Assembly (NCBI GenBank): GCA_036785705.1
Contig: JAWUZG010000970.1
Coordinates: 3,010,501-3,074,500 of the forward strand
DNA from: Acanthornis magna
Lineage: Eukaryota; Chordata; Aves; Passeriformes; Acanthizidae
Length of the DNA: 64,000 nt
Direction: 5' to 3'
Shown here: positions 35,592 to 47,516 of the stretch, piece by piece
Layout of the letters: every line of letters begins with the position of its first letter
Numbering within the stretch: the first letter of the stretch is position 1
The notes under the pieces: model-generated
What the model was told of the DNA's origin: nothing
Database searches by the model: none
The model's input: only the letters and a program-made list of their open reading frames with translations
Made by a program: the position numbers and the translations under genes

Positions 35592-38500
35592 CTGCCTTTT
35601 GCAAAAAGTGAATCTGAATCTCTCACAGACCACTCTGAAAATAAGTTGCTTCTTTAGTGAGAGAGTTGGTGTTATGTATACTTTTGAAGAGTGAAAATGT
35701 GTTGACTAGGTTTGTTGAAGATTAGCTGAGCATTTAATTACAGTACACATGCATAACTTTCTCTCCTAACCCATACTCCTCCTGTCAGGTTGCAACTAGA
35801 AGTAAGATATGTAGAATAGGAATTGTAATTTTGTATAGTTCCTAACTATAACTGTTGTCAGGCATCTATTTTTGGTTTAATAATACTAGTCCCTGAATAC
35901 AATTTAAAAAATTCATTCAGCTCTGTTTTTTCTTGGCCCATTGTCATGAATTTGAATGAGGCTTATTCCCTTCTGCTTTTGAAGCACTCATGCAGACTGT
36001 GATTTTTCTTCATTCCTCTTCGTATTATTTTTCTTTTGGTTTTGTGTATGTGTTACTTCATTAGGCCTTTGAATTTCCTCCTCTGGGTCTCTTCACTTCT
36101 TGCACATCTTCCTTAAAAATGCGTTTTCCCAAAGTAGATGCTATTTTTGCTGAAATAGGCCAGAAATATCTCAGTTGTAAAACTCTGGTTTATAATCCCA
36201 GTCTCTGGGAGGAAACTTGGTGAAAATATGAGTGTTAATTCATGTTGGGCTTCCGTTCCACTGTAAACCCTGTCTGCTTTTTTGACAAAACTAATCCCTA
36301 GCCTCATCCTGTATTTATATAGCTGGAGATTCACAGTAACCACAATTTACAATAATACAGAGAAAGTGAAGAGTTTAAATATGATATAATTTCAATTAAA
36401 AAGACTAATAAACTGTTACAAATGTGGATCTAAACAAGGATATCCGCTCTGTAGACACGTTTTGCATTGCAAATTTGTCACCTGTCAGTGGCAGAGTAGA
36501 ATTTAGAAAGAAATAAAATATTAACAATCCTCTGTGAGCAGCAAGCTGTAGAGCATACAAGCAGGGAGGGTGGGGGGAAAAGTGGGTTCAGTAGATCTTT
36601 CAGCTGCTCTGAGCTCATTATAAGCAAAAATTTAAGGTGTCTTTTATTAAGCTTCCAGCATGACCTAAAATTGATATCCCCATTCTGAAGTACTAAGTAA
36701 TGATTAAACAATAATGTCCATTAGTTACTTCGAATTAAAACTTGGTCCAGATGGTCTTTCAAGGTCCTAGGCTCAAAAATAACCTGGAATTTTCTAGTCA
36801 GGGCTGTTCTATTGTTCTGTGTTTTTATGCAAATTGAAAAAAAGAGAAGAAAATAATTCTTTAAATTAATACTGGTCAGAAAGAAAGGGAAGAGGGAACA
36901 TCAAGATACTCATTGCGCTCTTAAAGCCATATATAACTTTTTTTTTTGTTTGTTTGTTTGTTTGTTTGAACAACAAAGTTTTCTGGTTGTACCAGGATAT
37001 GCATAACAGAAGAAAATAGGAAATGGCCCACTGGCTGTGGTGAGCAAAAGTATTGGTGTACTGATAAATGCTGAGGGGCTAACCACTTTACCCAGCTGCA
37101 CATAACTGGTAGCATGCAGGTCAAGCACTGATTAACAGGACCCAGAAACTGAAGCTCATCCATTACGTAAGTAATACATGTGACGGCATCTAGCACTAAA
37201 GAAATATAAAAACTTGCATACCTCCGAAAAATGTCTTGGACTGCACATTCACTGGATGTCTCAAGACAAAACAGTACTTACTGCTGGGCTCCCAAATGTC
37301 CTGGTTTTTCTGCCAGCACTGAAAGAATGTCCACAGCATAATAATGTACAACTCAGATCTTTTGCTTTGTACCTTCACAACACCATGTTTGCTGCTTGGG
37401 AAGAAGAGGAAAAAATGTGATGAGGGAAATAAGATGTGTGCTTCTGGAAACGCACTGGAGTGGAGTTGTAATGGCTGTGTATATGTCTGTGGCAGCTTCT
37501 GAAACAATGGCACAGACATTGTCTCCACTGCAACTTAGCACAAAATAAAAACCAATCAAAAATGTCCTTCCCCATACAATGTTACCAACAAAGTTAAGAG
37601 AAGGAATCCCAGTATGACCTTTCTACCTTTGTGGGATGTGACATGATGTGTTTATAGGGAAAGGAAAAACCAAAGAGGTATTTCAAGGTTGAATTTGTCA
37701 GTTGTATGACATTTCAGCAGTAAGTGTGATTTGCTTCAATGAAGAGGAAATAAGACAGCATACTTCCTCTCTGTTTTGAGATCTGTTACAGTGTAGCTCG
37801 TTTGGTTTATATTTTCTGTTTGTTTTGATTATTTTTCTTTCTCTCTTTATTTCTCCTATTCTAGTGAAAGAGACAGCTGAGATATAAGCATTATTCTCAG
37901 AGATAGTTTCTGATGTCTTGTTATGGTATAATGGATCTAGTTCTATGGCAGGAAACATAGGGAGATTTTTCCTTCAAGATATTGGCTGCGGCCTGCCTGT
38001 ATATTTTTGTGGCTTGCTAGCAAATTGTCTCTGGGACCAGAGCTGATAAAAGGCTTTCACGGGAGAGATGCAGACAGGGCTTCCAGCCAATGGATTGCTT
38101 TGACCCTTAGTGACAGTGATGAGAGTGCTGGCCATTTGTCATGCTTAATGCCCCTCTTCAGAAACCTTGTGAAATCCATCTAGTCATATAAATTGCTACT
38201 GAGCCCTCCAGGCTTGCCAAGCAGTCAAGGAAATAAAGTGAATAAGAAACAGAGCAGGCCTATATCATTGCCTAAACCTGAAATTTTCCAAGTTCAGCTG
38301 TTCTTGAGAATTGGCAAAAAATTTTCAAATCAGGTCTTTACACTTATATTTCTAGCGCCCATATTTCAGAAATAGCTTGTGAGACTGGCAATAGACATTA
38401 GTATGCTGTTGTTTGGTTTTTTTGCTAGAAAACATGCATGAGCATCCTGAGGCCTGAATGAGAATTACAAGACCTTAAGAATACAGGAAAAAAATTAGAA

Positions 38501-39790
38501 TCTCAATTCAGAATAATAAGAAAGATATTTGCAGCAGCCACAAGACTTTTTTTTTTTTAAATGAAGCTACTCTTTGAGTAAATTTTCATTTTTATTCGTT
38601 TGTATACCATGTCTCTCATATCAGAACCTTTATATTCCACAAAACCTTTTTAGACAGTAAGGGATGAAAGTGTGCAGTAGACACAAACTGAAGAAGAAAA
38701 ATTCTGATCAAAGTCCCATGTTTCCATTACTTTACTGACTATTGTTTGTTTCCAATAAGACCAATGACTCAGATGACCGATCTCCAAAACGTAACGCTAA
38801 CTTAAACTAATGTATGATACTTAATGTGAACACAATAAATAATCTTTTCTCCTAGGAAGATAATTGCGTAATTGTATTAATACATGTAATTATATTCATA
38901 CACAATATGCAATTATTCAATGGCATACTTAAGTATCAGAATCTGGACATTTCTATTCCTTTCCTGACTTGTGTTGTCTCTGCAGCTTTTCCCCTTCCTG
39001 CTCTGAGAGAAGGATAAGACCCCCTATAGAACTGCTAGTAAAACACTGCTTCCTTATATGCAAATCAGCAGAGGTCCTTGGATGCTCACAGGAAAGAACA
39101 AGACACCTGAACTGCACTTCTGCCGTAACAGCACATAAGTGTACTTTCAAGAAAAGTCTGTAGTCATCCAAAGAGAGTTAGCTAAGTCCTTCTTTGTGTA
39201 GGAGACTGCTTGAAAATGGCTATTTCCCCCCCGCTTTCTGAGATTGTTGAGGGCTCTGCCAGCACTAAATGCATTCACTGTCTCTGTGTAATTTGGTTTG
39301 AATTGGTTATTCTGCAGGTTCTCAGGTAGCAACAGCAGAGCAACTGGTATTGCTGGTGCTTGACTGCCTGATAACCCTGGAAGCTGAATTAGTGTCTGAT
39401 TTGGAACACCCATTTTGTGTACATATGTCTGTATGAAGACAAAGCAGTTGATCCCCATGTTGAACAAAACAAAGAAAACCAGAGTGGAAGGATAGGCTGG
39501 GATGCTTGGGAGAGGATGTCAGTCAGCTCACTGAAGCCTCTCACTAACACCCGCCATTGTGGTGTTCAGTCCATGAAGGTGAGATAGATGACGATCTGCA
39601 CAGCCCACACCGAGGCCTGTGGATACATCTCCCTATCAGAAGAAGCAGGATTGGACTATCGCTTGAACAGTCATAAACTTGAAGGAAGGAGGAAAAGACT
39701 ACTTGTCATGTGTTTGCATATAAGAAAGCTGAAAGAGATATTCACAGGAATTGCCAGCCTGGAGAATTTCAATAATTGTACTCAAATCAG

Positions 39791-39793
<3 letters not shown>
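35592..39793. other. unassigned non-coding sequence
   Basis: It holds a small microsatellite at 36938-36968 (listed separately) and otherwise no recognised repeat. The 106-codon minus frame at 39147-39467 and the 110-codon minus frame at 37196-37528 have no recognised domain. Confidence 0.5.
36938..36968. repeat. T10 run and (GTTT)5 microsatellite
   Basis: Ten T followed by five perfect GTTT units and a final G. An ordinary tetranucleotide repeat. Confidence 0.93.

Positions 39794-39826
<33 letters not shown>
39794..39826. repeat. T33 homopolymer
   Basis: An uninterrupted run of 33 T, the longest homopolymer in the window. It lies 84 bases upstream of the LTR at 39911. On the minus strand it is A33, so it could be a retrotransposed poly(A) tail, but no source gene is recognisable beside it and avian CR1 does not leave such tails. 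Assembly length error is possible. Confidence 0.95.
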
Positions 39827-39827
<1 letters not shown>

Positions 39828-40199
39828 TGTTATTGTTGTGTATTTGATTGCCATTTCCCTTCTTCAATTTGCAGAGCATTTAGGGCAGGTTTGCAAACTT
39901 CCTTTGACACTGTATTGGTTTTGTTTGGCCTGGTTTTTGGTAGTGGGGTGGGTGGGCCACAGAGGTGGCTTATGTGAGAAGCTTCTAGAAGCTTCCACCA
40001 TGCCCAGCAGAGCCAATCCCTGATGGTTTTGAAGATGGACATGCCACTGGCCAAGCCTGGGCCAATTAGAGATGTTGGTTACGCTTCTGTGGTAACATAT
40101 GTAAGAAGAAATCAAAACAAAGTGTGTTTGTAGTTTTTTCCTAGCCAGAGAAGAGGTGGAGATGAGAACATGTGAGGGAAACAACATGCAGACACCAAG

Positions 40200-40640
40200 G
40201 TCAGTGGAGAAGGAGCAGGAGGAGGTGCTCCAGGCACCAGAGTTGAGATCCTCTGCAGCCGTGGTGAGGACCATGGTGAAGCAGCTGTCCCCCTGCAGCC
40301 CATGGGATCCATGGGAGATGCAGAGATCCACTCGCAGCCTGTAGGGGAGGTGCCCATGCCGGAGTGGGTGGATGCCTGGAGGAGGCTGTGCTCCAGTGGA
40401 AGACCCGGTGGACAGAGGGGACCCCTGCTGCCAGGCTGGAGCAGCCTGCCCTTGGAGGACTGCACCCTGTGGACGAGCGACCACAGCAGTTTTGGGAGGA
40501 CTGTCTGCCCGTGGGGTGAACTCATGTTGCAGCATTTTTGGGAGGATTGCTGCTCATGAGATTGGAGCAATGCTGGAGAAGTTCATGGAGAACTGTCTCC
40601 CATGAGAGGGACCCCACGGTGCAGCAGGGGAAGGACCCCT
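40200..40640 (+). repeat. degenerate internal repeats of the LTR
   Basis: Successive blocks of roughly 40-45 bases repeat a GGAGAAG/GGAGGACTG... CCCGTGG/CCCATGAG... CTGGAGCAG pattern. The units are too diverged to align exactly by eye. Similar expansion is seen in this LTR family and may change LTR length between copies. Confidence 0.6.
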
Positions 40641-40805
40641 CTCCCTGACCAACAGAAGATGATCTTGGTGACAAACTGACCAAGCTGACCAAACCTCCCA
40701 TGCCTGTTCCCTGCTGTGTATGCAGGAAGGACGGAGGGGTTGGGGGAAAAAGGTGTCTTTAAGGGCTTATTTTACTGCTCATTATCTTCCTCTGATTCTG
40801 CTAGT

Positions 40806-40811
40806 AATAAA
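40806..40811 (+). promoter_or_regulatory. polyadenylation signal AATAAA in LTR
   Basis: A perfect AATAAA in the last fifth of the plus-oriented LTR, where R is expected. Its use is not shown. Confidence 0.75.
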
Positions 40812-40995
40812 TTCACTTTGTAACTATAAGTTGAGCCTGTTTTGCTGTTGGAGTGTTTTCGCCTGGTCCTTATCTTGGCTCATGACCTCTTTGTTTAATT
40901 TTTTTCTCTCCTCTGCCCAGCCATGGCAGGGGAGAGCAAGTGAGCAGCTGTTGCGGGTGCCTGGCATTTGGCCAGCGTCAAAACATGACAGACAC

Positions 40996-43900
40996 TACAA
41001 AGGCTAGGTGCTTTTTCTTTGAATAGACCCTAATGTAAAGATTTTCATGCAGTCACTGAACTCCAGGAACTGTAGCTTTAAGAAAGATTTATAGCACACT
41101 GACTATAAAAACTTTAAAGTGGGGGGATAAGCACATTTTTTGCTTTTGTGTTTTCTCTCTTTTCATGTCAGGTAGTCCAGACTGAAAGGCAAATCCCCAC
41201 AGCCCCGGAATTAGTAATATACAGATAACACTATAATTCTGTCAACAGATTTATCTTTTGCACAACTTCCTGGATCAGCCAGAAAGTACAATTTTAAATT
41301 TTCTCCACAACATCTTTTACTATCAGCTGGAACACAGAAAGTGATGCAGAGGAATAAGCAGGGAACTTTCCCTTTCATAAATCTGTTCCATTCGAGATCT
41401 ACATAGCATAGTATGAGCAATGTCATAGAAATTATGCGCTTTTAAAGAAAATCTTTTTCTTCCATCTTTAATTTCTGTGACCGATTGTGGGTTGAGGTAG
41501 AACATTTATGTTACACATAAAATCAGAGTTGAATTTACAGTGTTTGGTCTAGATCTCTACTTCATCACACCTAGGAACTAAAGAAAGAACACATAGGAAA
41601 AAGGAATATTCTTGTTGCCTTTCTTCTGTCATCTTTTCCAAGACTATGCAGTAAGTGCGCTGGGCTATGCAATAAAGTAGCTGATCTCCATATTTTGCTG
41701 TTTTGTTCCAATTCAGTTGGTAACCAGAAACTTACAAGACAATCCTTAAATGGAAAGGTTGCTGCAAGCAATGGATAGTTGTGACAAAGCTCTTATTTCT
41801 TTCTGTTACAGACAATATCACAAACTTTTCTTTCTATAAAAAAAGCAAGGGCTGGGTTTTGGAGAAGGCAACCAAAAAACTCCTATTGTGCAGTTTTCTA
41901 TGTATGGATATTTTCTTTTAATTTTGTACTATCAGTAGTTGAGTAAATTTGGACAAAAATTTAAAAATAAGGAGCAGCTGCCTTCAGGGAACAGACTGTG
42001 CTCTTACACATATGGTAGCAGCATGCTCTTAAAGTGCAAGAAAACACAAGGAGCATGTTTACAGATTGGTACAGTGAAGTTAGCACTATGCAGAATTTTC
42101 ATGCTGTGCTGCAACCTATTGCACTTTAGTCAGTGTTAACAAATGTGTTTTTCTTGAGCTCAGCCCCCTCTTGTCAAAGGTTGACTGATAGGGATGGAGA
42201 GTTTGTGCTAGTTGTGTCAGTGCAACCCTTTCAGAATACTGTGTCAGGAAATGAAGCATTTTAGTTTGGATAAGAGGCAGACTATGAATAATATACCAAG
42301 AATACAAAAAGTGGGGAGCAGATTTGAGGCAGAGGGGAAGAATTTATGATTGGCAGCACTGCTGCCAAAGACTTTACTGGCATAAACAGTTCATAATTAT
42401 TGGGGTGAAGGGGGGGGAGGGGTGGGTGGTATCTGATGTATTATCAACAATGGAAATTTCTTTAGCAGTCTTGGTCCAGTGATGAAGAAAACACAGACAT
42501 CTCTTTGAAATTAACAGGATGGTGTATTTTTGGCCTCGAAGGATGGCATACATTGTTGTGATGATTTTGTAGGTCAAGAAGATACAAATGCCTATCCCAA
42601 GAAGTGACAAAATGCTTGTCCAAGATGCTCTTTTGGGAATGATGCATAACTTATGCCTCAGATTTTCATGCAAGTTGTAGCATCTTGAGGAAATACTTCA
42701 ATATTTTCATAAATCTTAAACTAATTGGTAAATTGGTAAAAGAGCTACTGCTGTGATTATGCTGAAAAAGAGCAGGAAAATGATACAACAAATTAAAGCT
42801 TGTTAACAGTTCAGGCAAAAAGTGGACTTGCAGATATAGGAGTAATTTTATAAAGAATTAAGGGATAAGACTGTAGCTGAAACCAGCAACGCAATTTTAT
42901 GGAACACAGGTCTCCTCAAAGAAATATCACTTCATTCTTACAACTGTTTGGTGAATAAAGGTACCTACAGGCAGACTTTAATAAACTTCTGAATGATAAA
43001 TTCAGAACACAGTGCTGTCTCGGAGTACTTCTAGAAATACTAATGAAGCTTGTGCACCTAAGAAGATGTACATGCTACCTGAGTTTCTTCTCTCTTTTGT
43101 GTATTCTTTGATGTCTACTAAAATGTGGGCTTATATTGAGTCTTTTTTACCCCAATCAAACATTTTAAACAAACTGTCTTTCTTTACACCAGGGAGCCAT
43201 TTTCCCCAAAGTTACAGAGTGAATAGAGTTAGAGCCTTTCACCCCAGAGAGCATTAAAAATGATCGAACGTTCCAAAATTACTACAGGTTTTGCACTCAC
43301 AGGCAGATGAAAAACACTGATGGAGAAGCCTTATTCCCAAAGCCACATTAGGAAAAATTAAAATTAATACTAAATAAACACACTAATGAACTTAAAACCA
43401 GGACAAATGAAAATATCAAATGGTACCCATACTCGAATGAGATGCAGGATGGCAAATGAAATAGTTATAGTGGTACCCAGCTATAGTTTTCATAAGCCAG
43501 TGATAAGTTTTGTCCTCTTCAGCTTCCATTTTCAGATCTATTTCTATGCCTTACATGGTGGACTATCTCTGGTACTACTAATAGGTGCAACTGAAGATCC
43601 AAGAGGCACATGCATGCATTCATGAGTGTGATACTGCTATTCAGGTTGTGTCCAGGGCTTAAATGATGAGGCTTTAGTTACTAATTGGGTGACGGTCACA
43701 AATCCACATGAGGCTTGTCATGGTTTAATATTTGAAAGTGCTGATGACATGATTTCACACGCACATTAACTGCAAGAAAAGGGTTTTTGGTTCTTTCGCC
43801 TTTGGTTTTAAGTCTACTTTACTGACTATTGTATAACAGAGGAATACATTTACACCATTGTCGTTCTTCCGGAGGTTTACATCATCAGATACACCCAAAA

Positions 43901-46224
43901 AGAAAAGGTACTGACTTAGTAATATGGTTTGGTACTGAAAAAGAATAAAATAATGAGAGGGAAAAAAAAAAGAAAAAAAAAGAAAAAAAGAAAGCTTTTA
44001 AAGCTTTTGAATTGAAATTGACACTACTTCAAGCCCCTGTGAAACAAAGAAAGGTTTTGATACATATACAATATGCATATACCTTTATTGTCAATCTTTT
44101 GTTCAGGTCTATACAATCATTTTACATTATACTGTCAAACAAGAGGATCTATGGCATGCTTCGGGCATGTGACAAAAGCTCAGTGTAGGTTTGTGTACAG
44201 TAAAGAGAGGATCACATCTCTGTCTCTGAAGGCTTCTGTTCTCTGTTTTGAATTATCATAGTATTTTCTATAAATTGATAGAAATACATGGTACTGATTT
44301 ACATGAGAATATCAGTTCAAACTCATTCTGGTATCCAGAAATAGTTGGGATTCGAAGTTTATGCTTTCTTTACCTGCTACACTGTCCATGCTGCATGCCA
44401 CAGCGCAGGATTTATTCCCGCTGTTTAGGGAACTTTCTTCTGTTAATCAAATGTTGTTAGGAAAACCAAGTTTATAATATTTTTTTGTTATTTCAGCTTT
44501 AAAGCAGATGAATCAGAAACAGGCAGCATTTGGGCCACCGTTTCCTGGAATTCTCCGTAATCTCTGTTTTTAAGCCTATGGCTCCTAGGTATATTTTATT
44601 AGCAGACAGTACTGCTCTGTAGAACCCAAATGTAGCCAGCCTGTGAAATGCAGCTGTTAATCATGGGTTAATGTAGCAGTGTTGGCAGGGTCCCAGTGGA
44701 TTCCTTCATGTGAGTCACTAGTGACAGTCATCCCTGCACCAAACAGACATGCTGGAATGCATTATGCAGGTGCCAGTCACTGGAGAGATGCTTTGCATAA
44801 AATGAACCCAGTTTTCCTGGCCAGAAGATGAGAGAAAGGTGTTCATTATTCAAAAGAAAACATATTTTAGTGATATGTTAACCCTTTTGACTGAGCTGTG
44901 CAAAAAAGTAGAAGTACTTAATACTATGGTTGGCAGAATTTCCCTTCTTAAATTCTCTTCCTCTCCATAACCTTTTTTTCAGTGTTTTCTGAGTGAATAG
45001 ATATTGCCAATGTCTGCTTGGCTTGCGCTGTCACAGTAGATTAGTGATGTCAATGAACTAGACTGGTTGGTTTTTTCCTTCTACTGAAATATAAGCTGAA
45101 TACAAGGATGCAAGGATTGTCTCCTGGGGAAATGGGTGGGATGTGGAGGAGCTGAATTTTGCTTGATGATTTTGTGTGTTGGCCTGCACCAGGTTTAACT
45201 CCTAGCTGAGTAAAACTAATTGTAATTTCTCCAAATTCTGAGCACTAGAGGAGGAATTTCAATAGTGGGGAGTCAGCTGAGGCGCAGTGGAGAGTCTGCT
45301 TTTAAAGATGGGGGAATTGATGGAAAGGGAAACTTTGCCAATAAGGCACAGTTCTGAGGAAATTTTCAGCATCACAGAAGCTATCTGGGGTTTTATTCTG
45401 GCCGAAATCTACAGCTTCTGTGCAGCTTATGCATGACTAGCAAAACATGTCACAATTTTTAACAGCATATACCTAAAAGGAAACCTCAGGACTAAACTTC
45501 CTCAGACTTTCCCTTCAACTTCTTTTCCTCCCTTTCCCAAACTGAGAATCAGGCTTTCAGTGTTTTGATGCTCTGTCCTAACCACACTTTCACTTTGAAT
45601 CATCCTTATCCTTGGGTTTTAGTCTGTTGGTTTTGGGTAACTGTTCTTTTCACCACTGTTAATCTGTAAATGAAATGCTTTCCTTAGTTCTTATTTTTTC
45701 TTTTTTTTTTTTCCTAACTCTCCAAAGACAGTATGAGTAAGATTGGGATTTCCTACTCTGTCTCATATATCACTTTTCACTGGGTCTCATTGAGTGATAT
45801 TGCTGTCTTCATGGCTCTTGTCAGAAGACAAAACATTCTTCATACTCAGAAACATTGCTCCACATTTTCTCTTTGATAGACTGTTATGTTAAGTAGCATG
45901 TATCTAAAGAAATAAGGATGATATGGTATCTTGACTATGAAATTAGATTAAAACCTCTCCAAGTACTTTGATTTGTTGTCAAATCAAATTTTTTTTCCAA
46001 GTGAAAAACGCCACCCTTGCCATAAGGATCAGCCTACAAAATTAATTCCAAGAATGTCAAGTGTGAACAGAGTGGTTCTGATGCTTAAATAGTGTAACCA
46101 AGCTGAGCTCTTGCAGGAAAAAAGATCTCTGACTGCTGGCAAATCTGGTTCCTTAGTGTTTCCAATATTCTCAAATACATACTCTTGATGATGCATACTC
46201 TTACGAGAATTTTGTATTCTTGAC
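40996..46224. other. unassigned non-coding sequence
   Basis: It includes an A-rich tract (A runs separated by single G) at 43962-43994 and a C/G run near 42408-42422. One open frame at 42374-42715 (minus) contains a hydrophobic segment and is discussed in the findings, but is not supported as a gene. No mobile element was recognised. Confidence 0.45.
43962..43994. repeat. A-rich simple repeat with G interruptions
   Basis: Runs of 7-10 A separated by single G, ending GAAAG. Low-complexity and likely variable in length. Confidence 0.9.
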
Positions 46225-46605
46225 AATGAGATACAGCCCAGAGTTGATGAGATGTATCCCAGAGTCCTGAGGGAATGAGCCAATGCAGTGGCCAAGCAAC
46301 TCTCCATGACATTTGAAAAGTCATGGCAGTCAGGTGACTTTTTCCATGTGACTGGAGAAAGGGAAACACTGCACCCATCTTTAAAAAGGGTGGAAAGGAC
46401 AGCCCTGGGAATAATTGCCCTGTCAGCCTCAAGTCTGTGCCTGGGAACATGATGGAAGAGATCTTCCTAGAAGCCATACTAAGGCACGTGGAAAACAATG
46501 AGGCTATTAAGGACAGGCAGCACAATTTCACCCTGGGCAAGTCCTGCCTGACCAAACTAGTGGCCTTCTATGATGGAGTGACTACAGCAGTAGACAAAGG
46601 AAGAG

Positions 46606-47516
46606 TGTGATGGTTTTACAGTGAGGAAAAGGCCAAGGCTGCATTAATCTCCCCCTCCTCCCCTCCCTCACAGCAGTGGAGGGGGAAAGAAAAGAACAAA
46701 AACAAAATTATAAGAGATTTAAAAAGTTGTAGCCACAATTTTACTAAAAATAAAAATAAAATAGCAATAAACACAGCAATGAAAAGAAAAATGTAAAAAA
46801 GAAGGAATGGTTTAACCAATGAGCAAGTTATCATGTGGTCCCTCTGGAACAAAAGACAAGATGTCTGCCATCGTGGGACAGCCCATGTGGCCTCTCCCCT
46901 GGAACAAAAATGGGATGGCAGGGGCTTATGGAATGATTCCAATGGCAGATGGGGGTGCTGGCACTGCCTGGAGCAGCTGCTTACCTGCAGTGGTGGTTTT
47001 CCTGCTCCCTCTTTGTGGCAGCAGTGGTGAGGGTGGGAATGGGTGTGTCTCTCGCTGAGGAATTCGGTGCCACCCTCCTGGACTTTTTTTATGCTCAGCT
47101 GGGTAGTATTGGCACTGTTGCTCCAGGTCCTTGGGGTGTGGGGAAATGGTCCAAGTGGGAACTGAAAAACTGCGCCCCCAGCCCCACTGGTTTTGGCTGC
47201 CTCAGAAGCTTCAGCACCATGGTTTGGGAGCAGCCCTGCTGCCTCTTCTCAGCCCCTTGTCCTGCAAAAACATCCTAGAGGGATGGGAAATGGGGTGAGA
47301 AAATAACTAGATATGGGGTGTCATGTCCACAGATCCCTTCGCAGAAGTGAGCCAGACAAAACAGCCATTTCTAGTAATTTCTAGTAATTTCTAGTAATTT
47401 CTAGTAATTTCTAGTCATGCCATTTCCCCAGCTGAAACCACGCCCATGGCTATGATGTAAAATGGAAATGTATAAACAACACTGAAAACTCCACCCTTTT
47501 CTCTGTACCCAGGACA
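46606..47516 (-). mobile_element. solo LTR, 911 bp, minus strand, nested in CR1
   Basis: On the minus strand it starts TGTCCTGGGTACAG and ends GTAAAACCATCACA. A TATA-like CATAAAAA lies at 47086-47093 (minus). It splits the CR1 at AAGAG (46601-46605) and AAAGG (47517-47521), which would be a 5-bp target-site duplication with two mismatches. The edges are supported mainly by the resumption of CR1 homology and the TG...CA termini. The U3 region holds a 10-bp tandem repeat at 47367-47415. No retroviral coding sequence is present; the overlapping open frames of up to 109 codons are unrelated. Confidence 0.87.
47367..47415. repeat. 10-bp tandem repeat (CTAGTAATTT)n in LTR
   Basis: Four perfect CTAGTAATTT units at 47371-47410, with a partial unit on each side, inside U3 of the minus-oriented LTR, 100-150 bases from its 5' end. 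The perfect identity of the units contrasts with the decayed flanks, so the expansion is probably recent relative to the LTR insertion or is maintained by slippage. Confidence 0.96.

Larger units (their letters stand above)
39911..40990 (+). mobile_element. solo LTR, ERVL-like, 1,080 bp, perfect 5-bp TSD
   Basis: It starts TGTATTGGTTTTG and ends CAAAACATGACA, flanked by GACAC on both sides (39906-39910 and 40991-40995). The GTGAGAAGCTTCTAGAAGCTTCC block, the GACACCAAGGTCAGTG block and the terminal layout match a long ERVL-type LTR family known from birds (recognised from memory). A polyadenylation signal AATAAA is at 40806-40811. The centre, about 40200-40640, is GC-rich and built of degenerate repeats containing GGAG/GGACTG and CCCGTGG/CCCATG motifs. 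The open frames of up to 223 codons across it are GC-composition artefacts, not viral proteins. No internal viral region or second LTR is present. Confidence 0.96.

Noticed and set aside
39147..39467. 106-codon minus-strand frame with a Pro/Leu-rich part
   Set aside because: It superficially resembles a secreted protein segment, but there is no signal peptide, known motif or splice context I could defend.
39864..40570. Open frames of up to 223 codons on both strands
   Set aside because: They run across the GC-rich repetitive centre of the 1,080-bp LTR. Both strands are open at once and no domain is recognisable.
46085..46555. 156-codon minus-strand frame
   Set aside because: It is antisense to the CR1 copy starting at about 46225, whose plus-strand translation carries the family blocks.
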